Of a stretch of DNA of 64,000 nucleotides, positions 1 through 10,859 are shown in pieces; within the stretch, counting starts at the first letter, position 1, and every line of letters begins with the position of its first letter. The position numbers were made by a program, and so were the translations under genes. The stretch covers positions 11,002,501 through 11,066,500 of the forward strand of contig CM072336.1 of NCBI GenBank assembly GCA_036874045.1. The letters run 5' to 3'. Origin of the DNA: Cymodocea nodosa (Eukaryota > Streptophyta > Magnoliopsida > Alismatales > Cymodoceaceae). A model generated the notes under the pieces. The model did not search any database and was not told the DNA's origin. It worked only from the letters and a program-made list of their open reading frames with translations.

Positions 1-634
1 CTCAACGAACCAGTAATAAACAAATGTTTTTATAATAAGAATTTTACCACGTGCAAAAATAACAACTTAAGTTTATAACGCTAATCTAACGCGTTGCCTT
101 AATATTCAATATAGCTACTCAACACATTTAGTTATGTTAACGAGTTAAACATGTGCACCTCACATGATACAATATAACATTCGTAACTTATAATTTCACC
201 ACGTATACAACACTAACTTAACGAGTTCGTCTCTTCTTTTACTCACTAACTTAATAAGTTCTCACGTGACCTATTTTAACCTTTAAGCCTCTAACTTAAT
301 GAGTTCTCACGTGACCTCTATACGAACAAAACTCTAACTTAACAAGTTGTCTTAACGTGCACTATTCATGATATAGAAAATATAACTTTAAAACATATCA
401 TGCTTTTCAATAAAAACACACGTTAACTTAACATTTAGTTAAATGAGAAATTAATGCAACGAAACAACTAGTTATTAACTTAGTATAATTTCAAATCCAA
501 TTCAGACAAGTATTTATCTCAGTAAGCATTTTCTGTATTAATTGATGATTTCAATTTCTTTTCACAAGCAATAGTAATTGAGCAAATATGATTATTTTCA
601 TTCAGCATACATCATCAAAACAAAATACTCAACA
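1..634 (-). mobile_element. Family B copia LTR, partial, runs off the left edge
   Basis: Read on the minus strand this begins TGTTGAGTATTTTGTTTTGA at 634. The same start is seen next to a polypurine tract at 39844, which identifies it as an LTR 5' end. The same sequence recurs at 11665-10860, 22898-23225 and 39844-40561. It carries repeated short motifs of the AACTTAACGAGTT type and three CACGTG hexamers (48-53, 263-268, 308-313). It has inserted into the gag gene of F1: from 635 on, the sequence matches the gag of F2 at about 57203. The far end is outside the window, so I cannot say whether this is a solo LTR or part of a full element. Confidence 0.8.
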
Positions 635-1033
635 AGTAAAGCACAATTAATATGTATAATTTATGAAGGCATAGATGTTTCAACAAAATCTTTTTTAGAA
701 TCTACTTATCAAAATGGATTTTTAAAACTGTGTAGTGAAGAAGCATGGGCATATTTAGAAAACTTTGCAAAAAGAACTGCACAGTGGGAAAACTCGGCTG
801 AAGCTATTACAGATAAAAGAATATTGCTAAGGGGAATGCATGAAATAGATTCAAGCACTATGCTTGAAGTTAAATTAACTGAATTAATAAAGAAAATAGA
901 AGAGTTATCATTAAATCAAAAGCTAGCAGAAAAGAATGCAAACATTAATGATTTAGATATTATTTATGCTAGAAACCAAAAAGATAACTTTCGAAATTCT
1001 TATAACCTTAACTCCACAAGGGTGTGTAAGTAG
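635..1033 (+). pseudogene. Gypsy-type gag fragment of element F1
   Basis: The open frame visible from 578 starts in LTR sequence. Only residues from 635 onward are gag. They match the F2 protein at 57203-56982, including the stretch SEEAWAYLENFAKRT, and resemble the mid-part of plant Ty3/gypsy Gag, the nucleocapsid precursor that packages element RNA. A hydrophilic part with KKIEELSLNQ (probable coiled coil) and the run DNFRNSYN follow, then a stop at 1031. The 5' half was cut off by the family B LTR. Compared with F2, about 0.5 kb of the gag 3' end is missing just after this stretch. No zinc knuckle, protease or RT follows; the next gene is an F-box gene 57 bp away. Clearly non-functional. 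Confidence 0.8.
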
Positions 1034-1089
1034 CTATGTTAATTTTGTCTCTATTAAATTTTTGTTTATGTTATACAGAATTACAATAG

Positions 1090-2212
1090 ATGGAATTGAT
1101 GAAATTACCACTAGATGCACTAAGGGAAGTACTGAGTAACTTGTCAGCTAAAGATTTGTGCAGATTGTGTTGTGTATCAAAGGAAATCAAAGACTGTGTC
1201 AAAGAAAAATATTTTCATAGACTACAAGCTGCAAAAATGACTAAGATTAGAGATGGATTTTTATGGAAGTCATTTAATCGTAGTTCAATCTGCTATGAAT
1301 ATCTGAATATGGAAGAAACTGCTAGAATTCCACCCAATACATTAGAAGGAATAAATCATATTGTGGGGATGGATGAAGGATTAATTATATACAGAATCAA
1401 ACTAAGGTATGCAATTCTGTTACCTGACATTTTGATTAGAAACCCTATCACAAGAGAAGAATGGAATATAGGAAGGCCTAATACATTTGAAGTACCAACT
1501 GAAAATTGTGGGTCAGCTTTAATATTTTTTGATAAAAATTTGACCATTCTTGAAAAATTATATTACTAGAGACCAACTAGAAATTGGGATGAAGATTTAT
1601 GCTTAAGTGTGTATAATTTTCTAAATAGATCTTGGACTGAAAATACTATGATATATCTAGGACAGAAAGCATTAATTAACAACATGCATGTCATACTTGA
1701 TGGATATATATATCTTGTCATAGATATATCAGTTGCATTTAGATCTGATTTATACATAGTAAGTAGAGATAGTTATGATGATGATTTTATAGAAATATTA
1801 CCTATATCGAGTGATATAGCTAAACCACCATCTGTAGAATATGATAAAATTCAATTAAGCATGTGGTATAATGAATATGTCTGATAAGATGGTGGGATGA
1901 ATTGAGGAAATTTCAAATATAGATTATGAAAGACCTAAATGAATGGAAGTGGGAAGAAGAATATATTGAAATAGATGTAGAAATAGAATAGTTACATTAT
2001 CTTGGAACATAAGAGGATCCCTTTCTACATTTCATTTCATTAACGGTAATACACTTATATTTAGTATTGATAACATACTGCAAGTTTACAAGCTAAAAAA
2101 GAAAGCAGATTGCATTAAAACAGAATTAATAACAAGAAGAATTATGCCTAAAAAGTTTGCATGGACTGACACGTTTATTCCATTTGTTACTACTTTTCAA
2201 TCATGTTCTTAA
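1090..2212 (+). pseudogene. F-box protein gene carried by element F1 (degenerate)
   Basis: The first 50 residues are a recognisable F-box: LPLDALREVLSNLSAKDLCR, then LCCVSKEIKD. The F-box binds SKP1 in SCF ubiquitin ligases. The remainder resembles an F-box-associated substrate domain: RNPITREEWN near residue 117, FLNRSWTENT near 175, MKDLNEWKWE about two thirds along, and a C-terminal part ending QSCS with the stop at 2210. Intact length would be roughly 375 residues, usual for the family. Breaks: an in-frame TAG at 1567-1569, a 16-bp deletion near 1877 relative to F2, and a further frame change near 1995-2003. F2 carries a homologue in the same position and orientation after gag, so the gene travels with the retroelement. 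I infer capture of a host gene. The family's target protein is unknown. Confidence 0.82.
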
Positions 2213-3228
2213 ATGATAATTCTATTTTTTTAATGTTGTGTGTATTTTGCATTTATTTTTAGAAAAAAAAAAGAAAAAGAAAAGAAAAAATTTTAGTTTT
2301 AGTTTTAGTTTTATTTTATAAGAAAAAAAGAAAAGAAAAAATAAAATATCAATCCAATTTGTTGGTATCTGTTCTAGGAAACTAACTGGCTTGCTTGTAA
2401 GCCACCAAAGGCATAGGAGCCTAGGTTCCACACAAGACACCAATTTAACAATTTATGTTTTTTATTTTGTTATATATATTTTGCTTTTATTTGTGAATGA
2501 AAAGTTTTTTAGAATCAAAAATCAGAAGATATGAAGGAGATACAAAAGGGCAAGGTATGTAATTGATTACTTATCCTGAATTTACATTTAAACTCAGTTT
2601 GTGGAGTTATTCATTAACTCAATGAATTAAGTTCGTTGAGTTAGGTGCTAAATCAATGAAATAATATTCATGCCTACTACAATTACTATATTTATTGTAA
2701 AATCTTTTACATTGAGGAAAATGCAAAATGTAGGTATGGGGGGAGGTAATTAAAGTAACAGCCATGTAATTTTGTTAATTAGAAGAATTAGAATGGTACT
2801 GCAAAAGTTCTATGGAAATTGAAAATTTTTTTTTATGAATTTGCTGTAACTATCCGATAATTGAAACTATAAAATTTGTAAAAACTATAACTACTTGAAT
2901 GTTATATAAGATGCTACAGAATTTTACTATTCATACAAATCTAGATATAGTATCTTATGTTTTTGCTGAATTTTACGAGTTTAATAGTTTCACGATTTTA
3001 AAAAGAAATCAGAATGCTTAACTGAAACTTAGTAAATTATCTAAAATCCTGAAAGAGCTGAAATGTTGATATTTGGATTAAATGAAATACATATGATCAA
3101 GGATACATTTAATTTGATTGATTAAACTTGTAGAATGATTTATGTGTAGATCTTATTAAACTACAAAAAAAGTATGAGCTTATTGATATGGATTCATATT
3201 TTTAGTAAATAATAGAAGCAAGACTATA
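2213..3228 (+). other. F1 noncoding region after the F-box gene, with a first polypurine tract
   Basis: No coding potential. It is colinear with F2 from 55135 down to about 54155. It holds a purine/pyrimidine-biased stretch (2260-2345) and, at 2733-2746, a GGTATGGGGGGAGG tract like the priming site for plus-strand DNA synthesis. A second such tract lies at 5948-5961 immediately before the LTR. The stretch stops at insertion H and resumes at 5138. Confidence 0.6.
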
Positions 3229-5137
3229 GAGACAAAATTTGTGCATTTTATTAGATATTATTGCATTATAGTTATGGACTTAATTGTGTTAAATATATGT
3301 TTTTGAATGAGATTACATGTCAACTGTATTTGAGGCTATTGCATGTCAAATGAGTTAAGTGTTGGAAAAATGCACAAATTTATCACTATTCTAGTTGCAT
3401 CACATCAAATAACCCACGTGTAGCATTATAGTTAGTATAGAATTGATTTCATGAAATATGCAACTAGTGAATTTTTTATTATTATTTCATGAAACATCAT
3501 GCACGTAACACATTTATTTTGACAACACCACCGCAAGAGTAAAGTTATCGTGGAGGAATTTCATTTAGCAACACACAACATCACTTCCATGCAAATGAAT
3601 TGTGAATTAAATTTCTCACACATGTCAATGTCGTCAATTGATAATTATTGCATGTATGTATATTTTTAGTACAAATTTAATGTTCCTTATGCATGCCACA
3701 CATTTATTGTATTAGTTATCAAGTTTCATTTAAAGTGTGACATTTAACATTATTTGTAAGTGGTTAGCAAAGGAAAAGTAAAGCATGGAAAAATGAGAGC
3801 CATTGATCTTCCTTGGGATCATCTAAAGCACTTTTGAGATTCTAAATCTAGATCTAGAATCTCACTATATATGGCCCAAGCCATTCTCGTTGGAGCCCCA
3901 TCTCCACTCACATCCAAGGCTGAAAGCTCCACATTCTTGCATCCTCATTTCTCTTCTTCATTCCATTCTTCTTCTCAAGGTAAGGGAGGCCAACTACATA
4001 GCTAGTGGTGAGCCAAGGGTCTTGGCGTCCTTCCTCCATTTTGAGTTCCGTGCTCCTCTTGCAATGAAGGGCACATCTAAGGCTTCATGGTGGAGTTGGA
4101 TGGCAGCATTGGGAGGAAACCTTGGTTCTACATTGTTGGATTGAGGAGGCTCTTGCAATGAAGGGCACGTCTAAGGCTTCATGGTGGAGTTGGATGGCAG
4201 CATTGGGAGGAAACCTTGGTGCTACATTGTTGGATTGAGGAGGCATCACGTGGACTATCCCTAGAAAGTGCTCCTTGCTCAAGGTTGGAGAAGGTTTGAA
4301 GAACGATGGCCTTTTCTACTCAATCCCAAAGGAGGTGCTCTTCAAGAGGGGAAAACACAAGTGTGACAGCCTTGTGGAATAGCCAAATGAGGGAAGCAAC
4401 ACTTCCAATGGTGCACGTTGGGCTGGAATTGGAATTCTCCTAAGGTATATGAGGGTTAGAGTGAGATCCCTATGCATATGTTTATGTTTGTGTGTGTGCT
4501 CATGTGCATAGGTATATGATTATAGATATGTGTATTTCGTGTGTTGTCTTGTGTTGTCATATATCTTGTTTGTGTGTTCTTGCATGATACATTAGGAGTA
4601 GGAGTAGCGGTAATTGCAGCATTTTATTGTTAGATTTTGATATAAAACAATGGTGGAAACTTGTGATTATGTGAATAAAATCTTGTGCATATGTGGTGTT
4701 TGTGTATATGCCTAACAATAGCTAACTTAGTATAGTTTTTAATTGGTTGTGAATGACTATTCCTTGCTGTCACTATGACCATACTCATGCGGTAGTTACA
4801 TATGAATTTAGTGGATGACGTTAAGTGTGAATGCATGCACACTCGTTGAAATGATGGAATGTAAATTTTAGATTATATTGATTGAGGTTGTATGTTTTAT
4901 ATACATATTCTCTTGGATTTTTAGGTTTCTGTTAATAGCCGTTCACTCTCTCCTTTAGTGGCTAAATTTCTGCAGCCAAACTTGTATTCATTCAGTATAT
5001 CATTAGATACAACATATTAAAATCCTTGTGGAGATGACCTGTACTTGCACTACTTAATACAATAGGCACTGTGCACTTGCGGAAAATTTATAAATGTAAA
5101 ATTTGCGATTGTTGTGTTAACAACAAATATCATTACA
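3229..5137 (+). mobile_element. Insertion H, probable gypsy LTR, inside F1
   Basis: F2 lacks this block at the matching place (near 54155), so it is an insertion into F1. It is flanked by a 9-bp direct repeat, AAGACTATA, at 3220-3228 and 5138-5146. Inside are a TATA-like CTATATATGG near 3863, a transcribed-looking segment rich in short direct repeats, and near 5020 the text AATCCTTGTGGAGATGACCTG. Text of that kind is typical just upstream of the 3' end of plant gypsy LTRs. A TG at 3240 and a CA at 5136 could be the true LTR ends, but then the flanks do not form a 5-bp target duplication. A Mutator-like element could explain 9-bp repeats, yet I see no terminal inverted repeat. Identity is left open. 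Confidence 0.5.
4056..4243. repeat. 94-bp tandem duplication, two copies
   Basis: Two nearly identical units with a 94-bp period (4056-4149 and 4150-4243). Each contains GCAATGAAGGGCAC and GCAGCATTGGGAGGAAACC. They lie inside insertion H, downstream of its TATA-like box. Confidence 0.85.
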
Positions 5138-5961
5138 AAGACTATATGAGATTTGTGTTTTATTGCATCTGTATTAATAAAATATGTATATATACTATAT
5201 TGAAAAGAAAAAGGAGGAAAAAAGAGAAAAACTTTGAGAGTTTATTGACTTGTTTGATCACGAGCCTTTTGTAATTGAATAGATAGGTATGTAAGGATTG
5301 TTGACCTAAAAAGGACTCTTTAAATCTGGCAACCTAAGATCCTAATCAGATCTGGGATTGTTGAATAAAAGCTCGATACATGGGTACACTAGAAAGCTCT
5401 TGTATGATTCAAGCATTTCAAATTAACTTTTAAAGTACAAATATGCATATACTGTTCTAAAAAGATAAAAGTGTTTTGTGAAATACAGATATCTTTTGAA
5501 TCGAGTATATTTTCTGTTATCTAAAATTGCTGAAGTATGAATCTAGAATAGACTTTTGAAGTTGTTTATCTAAGATACAATTCTTTATTCTACTTGTTTT
5601 AATCATATTGAATTGGATTGTGTTTTGATTCATATGTAGTTGAAATTTATTTTGGAAATCATATTGGAAAATTCAAGATGACAAATGCTGAAAAGAAGAA
5701 AAAAATGATAATATAATTAACACCTATGTGATGCTAATGTATTTTATATGTAATTTACATATGTTTTAAATATATTTGCAAGTTGTAGAGGAGAAAACAA
5801 TGTTAAAACAAATTACTGAAAAATACAGAATATCTATATAGTAATCTAAATTATGTATTCTAAAGAAGAACGAAGTGAAGAATTAATTCTAGACTTTAGA
5901 AAGACCAACTAGTTAGATCTTAGTTTGCTAAGTGACTAGCAAAATTTAAGTATGGGGGAAG
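5138..5961 (+). other. F1 3' noncoding region and main polypurine tract
   Basis: Continues F1 after insertion H and is colinear with F2 (about 54155-53336). It ends in AAGTATGGGGGAAG at 5948-5961, directly before a TG, the layout expected for the priming site and start of a 3' LTR. F2 has the same tract at 53349-53336. No RT, integrase or protease remnant is seen anywhere between the F-box gene and this point. Confidence 0.65.
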
Positions 5962-6972
5962 TGTTTAGAATGAAAAAGTGCATAATATTAAGGGTTAAAT
6001 GATGGTTAATTGCATAATATTTAGCTTATCATATAAGAATTAAGCCATTATGTTATAATTGCACTGTTATATGCTTTAATGAAAGAATCTACATAATTTC
6101 AGGGAATTAATGTTAATTTAGTATATTTTTGAACTGTCGGTAAATTGTAGGCTGTGAAATTCTTAAGTATCCGAATTTTCTATTATTTCAGAGAGTTATA
6201 TTGCATGTACCAGACAGTTATGTTTTTAATGATAGAAGAATATTTTATTATTTCCTAAAGTACATGTGTTGAAACCTTAATGCATGACTTATGTGGATTT
6301 TCAGTAAATTATCTGTTAACTATCTGAAATACATCTAGGCATCGGATAGTTAGGTTCGTAAGTGTTTGAAATATCTGAACTCATTAAGTTAGAATTATGC
6401 ACGTGTTGAATTTAAATGCTTTAGTATATCACGTGAGATACACATGTTTAACTCGTTAAGTTAGCATAACTGTACGCATTGAGTTACATGAATACACACT
6501 AAGGTAACATGTTATGTTAGCAGCTTATTTCTTTATTGCATGTGTTTTATAGTTAAATCAATGAAGTAAGTCCGTTGAGTTATCTGTAACTCCATGGACC
6601 TTTTATTTTCTAATATGCCACTATAGCGGTTACAGAAACAGGGCATTCGAAGGAAAACCATGATTGCATGTATCATGTAGGAATTAACTCGTGGAAGGAA
6701 GAAGAAATCACCATCGTTGATATGAATGAAGGAAATCCAACTGATCATCTAAGCAGAAGTAGTTACTACTGAAGAAATATAAAAGAAGAGGAGAAAAACG
6801 AAGAAAGTGTGGTTGGTAGTGTGTATAGAGGTGGAGGACCGCGCTAACTGTAGGTAGCATCAGAAGTTCATTGAAGCTCCACACCATCACCAACATCACC
6901 ATAATCACCAACCATCGGAGGTCTGTGAGGATACTTTTCTGATATTGGGTCGATTCCGAGCCAAACACGGTG
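5962..6972 (+). mobile_element. 3' LTR of F1 (3' end lost)
   Basis: Starts TGTTTAGAATGAAAAAGTG just after the polypurine tract and matches F2 from 53335 downward, apart from the E solo LTR in F2. It contains hairpin motifs (ATCGGATAGTTA near 6341; AAGTCCGTTGAGTTATCTGT near 6569), CACGTG at about 6401 and 6430, and a TATA-like GAAATATAAAAGAAG near 6773. Similarity to F2 stops at 6972; beyond it the two copies diverge, so the true LTR end is not placed. The intact LTR is at least 1 kb. Confidence 0.6.
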
Positions 6973-7011
6973 TGATTGGATTTTTAGGCGGCACCAGAGA
7001 ACTTATTTAGT

Positions 7012-7029
7012 TCCCCGGCAATGGCACCA
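7012..7029 (-). other. Gypsy primer-binding site, tRNA-Asp type (remnant G)
   Basis: On the minus strand this reads TGGTGCCATTGCCGGGGA. From memory it matches the complement of the plant tRNA-Asp 3' end at 16 of 18 positions, and the two changes are of the CG-to-TG/CA type expected from methylated-cytosine decay. The site marks the start of a minus-strand gypsy element whose 5' LTR would lie to the right. Confidence 0.65.
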
Positions 7030-7036
7030 AAAAACT

Positions 7037-7727
7037 TGTTAACTTCTGTTTGTAACTTAATTAATTTATCTTTATGCTTATCATTAATTCCTCTTTAGAA
7101 GTCAACAAACCATCTTTCACACAAATTAGATATTAATTCTAATTTGTAGTTTAACTACAAGTGTATAGTGTATATTGTATTTGTGTGCAAGTATAGGTCG
7201 ATCCCACAAAGAATTAAGGAAGAACTGTGTACAGTTCTGTTTTTAATAATAAAATTTATATCCTCAGTAAGCACTTCGTGGAGTTATAGCTAACTCAATG
7301 AACTAACCTCATGAAATTGAAGTAACTCAACGAAGTTGTCTATCTAGATTAATACTTCTATTTACAAAAGAATTCGGTCAACCATTGAGCGGTTCTACAG
7401 ATTGTAAATAACATCAATTAAGCTCTTTAATGCTAGTTAATATTAAATTTATCATTCAGCAACACTAACATTCAAATATTTCAAACAGTAACCATTAAAA
7501 TCTTTGAGTATCAGGAACAATTTCATTTCAATAATTGTAAAACTATTTTCTATTTTCTAAATTTAAACAAACATGAAACATTCCAAACACTGACAATGAT
7601 AACAATAATCACAATACAAAACAAACACTACAACACTCAAATACTAACTATAAACACAGATAAGTTGTTTTTGGTATTTTTGTTTTTATATGATCATGAA
7701 AATGGGCAAAAGGTGAAATGTAAAAGT
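7037..7727 (-). mobile_element. Remnant of a gypsy LTR (G), minus strand
   Basis: Adjacent to the tRNA-Asp-type primer site. On the minus strand it ends ...GTTAACA before the primer site and contains TTTGTGGGATCGACC, typical of the 3' part of Tat/Athila-like LTRs. Two AACTCAACGAAGTT-type motifs occur near 7270-7340. The start of this LTR is not resolved. The right part (7440-7727) is AT-rich sequence without a recognisable gene. Confidence 0.45.
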
Positions 7728-8530
7728 AATCTCTAGTAGGATTAAATGAGTGTTCAAGTTTAATTACTGCATTGTTCTCTTAATTTCAGTTTACATTCAT
7801 TTGATTTGTTGGGACCATACATAGGGCTTTCACAAGAGTGGTCGACACCTATGTATGGTATACTTGGCACATATGAATGTGAAGTGTTGATTCAAGGAGA
7901 AGAAGAGGAGTATAAGAATTTGGAAGTATATTGTGTTGAATTTCTTCTTAATGAAGAACCTCTCATTTACCTTAGTTGTTAATTTTAATTTCAGTAGTTA
8001 GCTGAATTTGTTATACCTTATATTGATCACATTTTGTCCAAATCAATCTCCAAAAAGAATTTCTAATGCAAGTAGTATAGTATAGTTTAGCTAGATTAGC
8101 AAATAGCATAGTTGCATGCATTTAGTATAAATTAGAATAGAGTAGTATAGTCTATTGAACCTTGTTGTTTTATTTTTCTTTCCTTAATATTGATGCATTG
8201 ATATCACTTCTGAAATCACGTGGAACTTGTGTGCATGTTATAATTGAATGAGTTGATAGATTTACAAGTAAATAAATTGATTCACATCACCATTTTCCAC
8301 TACACATTGCCTTGAAATTGCATGATTTGTGAGCTTGTGTTAACTTTGATTATTCTACATTCACATGTCATTAATTTACTAAAGTATACCTAAGAGCTTG
8401 AAGAACAAGTTGAGTAATAGTTGATTAAGTCATAAACACAATCCTTGTGGAAGAATGACCTGTATTTGCCATGTACACCAAAAGAGCTGTGCACTTGCAG
8501 TAAAGCTTGAGCTAAAAATATAGCTCAACA
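7728..8530 (+). mobile_element. Family A gypsy LTR fragment
   Basis: Matches, in inverse orientation, the solo LTR A2 at 25166-26779. Shared blocks include GTCGACACCTATGTATGGTA and AATCCTTGTGGAAGAATGACC, and the end ...ATATAGCTCAACA at 8530. The 5' half of the LTR is missing, since similarity begins near 7728. No target duplication can be shown because of the truncation. Confidence 0.7.
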
Positions 8531-8539
8531 GTTCACAGG

Positions 8540-8690
8540 CTGAATTCTATGAAATTTACCTAACTCACATGCATCACACATGAAATCCTTTGAGTATTTA
8601 ATCTTTAGTAAACTTCTTATTAAATTTTTATTAGATAATTTATGTAATAGTTTCATATTTATATATTTGATCCTTCTATGTTAAAAATAT
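8540..8690 (-). pseudogene. Scrap of a copia pre-integrase zinc-finger region
   Basis: On the minus strand a short frame reads MCDACELGKFHRIQ. It corresponds to the HHCC zinc finger preceding the integrase core and is homologous to MCDACQLGKLHKTSF of element D1 (around 35900). Only about 40-50 codons are recognisable. It shows that a SIRE-like copia element once occupied this place before the family A LTR fragment joined it. Confidence 0.6.
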
Positions 8691-10859
8691 GTATTATTTT
8701 TTTTAGTTAACAAACATGAATTTAAATTAACTACACCAAAAGATAAAGATAAAATACATTATATTACAAGTCAATATTGTTATCCATCATTTCTAAGAGG
8801 CTGAGGTAGAAAATGATGAAAGACATTTTCTTTGATACGAGAGGAGATGATGGAAAATTATCTTTCCTTGTTTCTAAGAGCACAAACATAAAAAATAAGA
8901 GAAAATTTTTTCCTATCATTTTCTTTCCCTTTATTTCTCTTCGTCGCTTGATTGTACAAACCCTCACATAAGTGTCTTGATTTTGAATTTTCTAAGCAAA
9001 TGAATCAATAAGGAGGGAGAACTTTCCTCTTCTTTGTCTTTCTTTTTTGTTAACCGCTTTAGATGTCCCTACATTACATGGTAACACTTTGGGATGCATC
9101 TTGAACTTAGATACCAACGTGAGGTTTGTGCGTACAGGAAATGAAAGAGAGAAATAATATCCACTATGTCATATGTTTATTTAGGAAAAGATAATGGAAA
9201 ATCATTTTCCATCATTTCCCTCGTATATAAGCTACTCATGAAAATAATGCCCCATCTCCCTTCCTCGAGATTTTTCCCCTTCACGATTTTAGTCTTCTTC
9301 CACTCAGTGCCCTTCTCGATAGCCTTCTTCTTCCACTAAACTCGATGCCCCCTTCGTTCGACGACATCTATTGCCAGTACAAGGACAATGTCTCTATGTC
9401 ATGCGTAGGGGAGCTTTGTCCATCGAATTACCTGTCATTGACCAAGGAGTGCATACAGATTAGATTGCAACAGTCGTCAACAACACGTGTGAGCGATAGA
9501 CTGGCAAGCTCTCGAGTGAGGTAAGCTTAGTTCGTCTAGTTGAGAAGTTGCGCATGAGGGTTGTCTGCTAATTGTCTTTAGTAAGGTCTGGCCGCGTGTG
9601 GAGGAGGGAGAGATGTAGAAGGGAGGTCGATGTTTTGTGAATTTTGTTGTGTTCAGTTGGGTTTCGAAAGTCGGTAGAAGGAAGAAGAAAAGGGAAATTT
9701 GGTGGTTTTTGTGGGAAAACTGAGATTAATGTATTTTCAGTATATTAGTGTTTAGAAATGATTGTGAGCTTAACATTATTTGAAATTTTCGATCGAAAGA
9801 TCAGAAATTCCATTCTAGCCTTTTTTATTTATAATCTCACATCTTTCTTTTATGAAATTTTATTTTGTTATATAATTTATTTATAAAAATTAATTTTAAA
9901 ATAATCTACTTCAAATATAATAATTTTTAAATTTTTTTTTAAAATAATGTGTCTTTTTATTTTTTGACAAAAAAAATACACAAATAAGATCTAAGTATCG
10001 GTGTTCTATAAAAGAATAGGGCTGACCTACCGTCTTAGAGGCTACATGATGGTTTCTCGATTAAGTGAACAACTACACGTTAACGAAAAAGCCATTGGGA
10101 CGAAATTGTCACCATAGGTGATGCTTACTCCAAAATTGTCTCGTGCTCTAGATAGTCACCAAAAAGAAGATCAAACTAAAGGTTAGAACAAAGACTATAG
10201 GAGAAAAATTATAAAATCGTATGATTACATAAGAGAATGGTCAATTATCTTTTTCAATATTTTCAATTGTAATTAAAACTTTAAAATTAAAAGTTAAGAC
10301 ATTATTTTATTCAAATCATTTTTTTCAAAGTTTCAATTACAATATACAATTCAATTATCTTCAGTAATTATAGATACAATGATATATCAATATAATATTT
10401 CATCTAATCAATTTCATAATTATAAATAGAGAAAATTAATTTATAGAATTTAAAACATTTCTCCGTATTTGATATTTTTCTTTTTCTTCTACAAATCTTT
10501 AGTGACAAATATCTGACTTTCTATTCTTCACTAAAGTTGCTTCCTTCAGAGAGTTTTTCTCTTAAGAGGTGTTGATCGTTGAAAGTATATTTCTTTAAGT
10601 GTACTAAGATAATTTGATTAATGAGAATTCTATGTCTTTTATACTTTATTTTCATTTCATGTATATCCTCCACGTTCGTCTACAATCAACCTCCACTCTA
10701 CACATCTTCTATTTTACTTTTAAATTCAAATTTCAAAATACACACATTTTAGTTCACGTTTTCTTTTTGAATTTTTTTAAATCATCAATCCTATATCCTT
10801 TGAAAAATTTCCTGTAAAATAACTTTCTCGTCTAAAATTTTTCATCAAATTTAATAAAA
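8691..10859. other. Noncoding DNA, no gene recognised
   Basis: AT-rich with a more GC-balanced patch at 9240-9700. In that patch a 59-codon plus-strand frame starts at 9345 (MPPSFDDIYCQYKDNVSMS...) and stops shortly after a GTAAGC that could be a splice donor. I do not recognise the peptide and do not annotate it as a gene. The rest shows only A/T-rich runs and no LTR ends. Confidence 0.5.

Noticed and set aside
2222..2443. Phe/Lys-rich minus-strand frame after the F-box gene
   Set aside because: Comes from the purine/pyrimidine low-complexity tract at 2260-2345.
3890..4144. 84-codon plus-strand frame with an overlapping minus-strand frame
   Set aside because: Lies in insertion H across the 94-bp tandem repeat; no domain and no codon-level conservation between the two repeat units.
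7012..7029. Possible tRNA-Asp gene fragment
   Set aside because: Only the 18 bases complementary to the tRNA 3' end match; no cloverleaf sequence is present, so it is a primer-binding site.
9345..9524. 59-codon frame MPPSFDDIYCQYKD... with a donor-like GTAAGC at its end
   Set aside because: Could be a first exon, but I found no matching downstream exon and no family resemblance.
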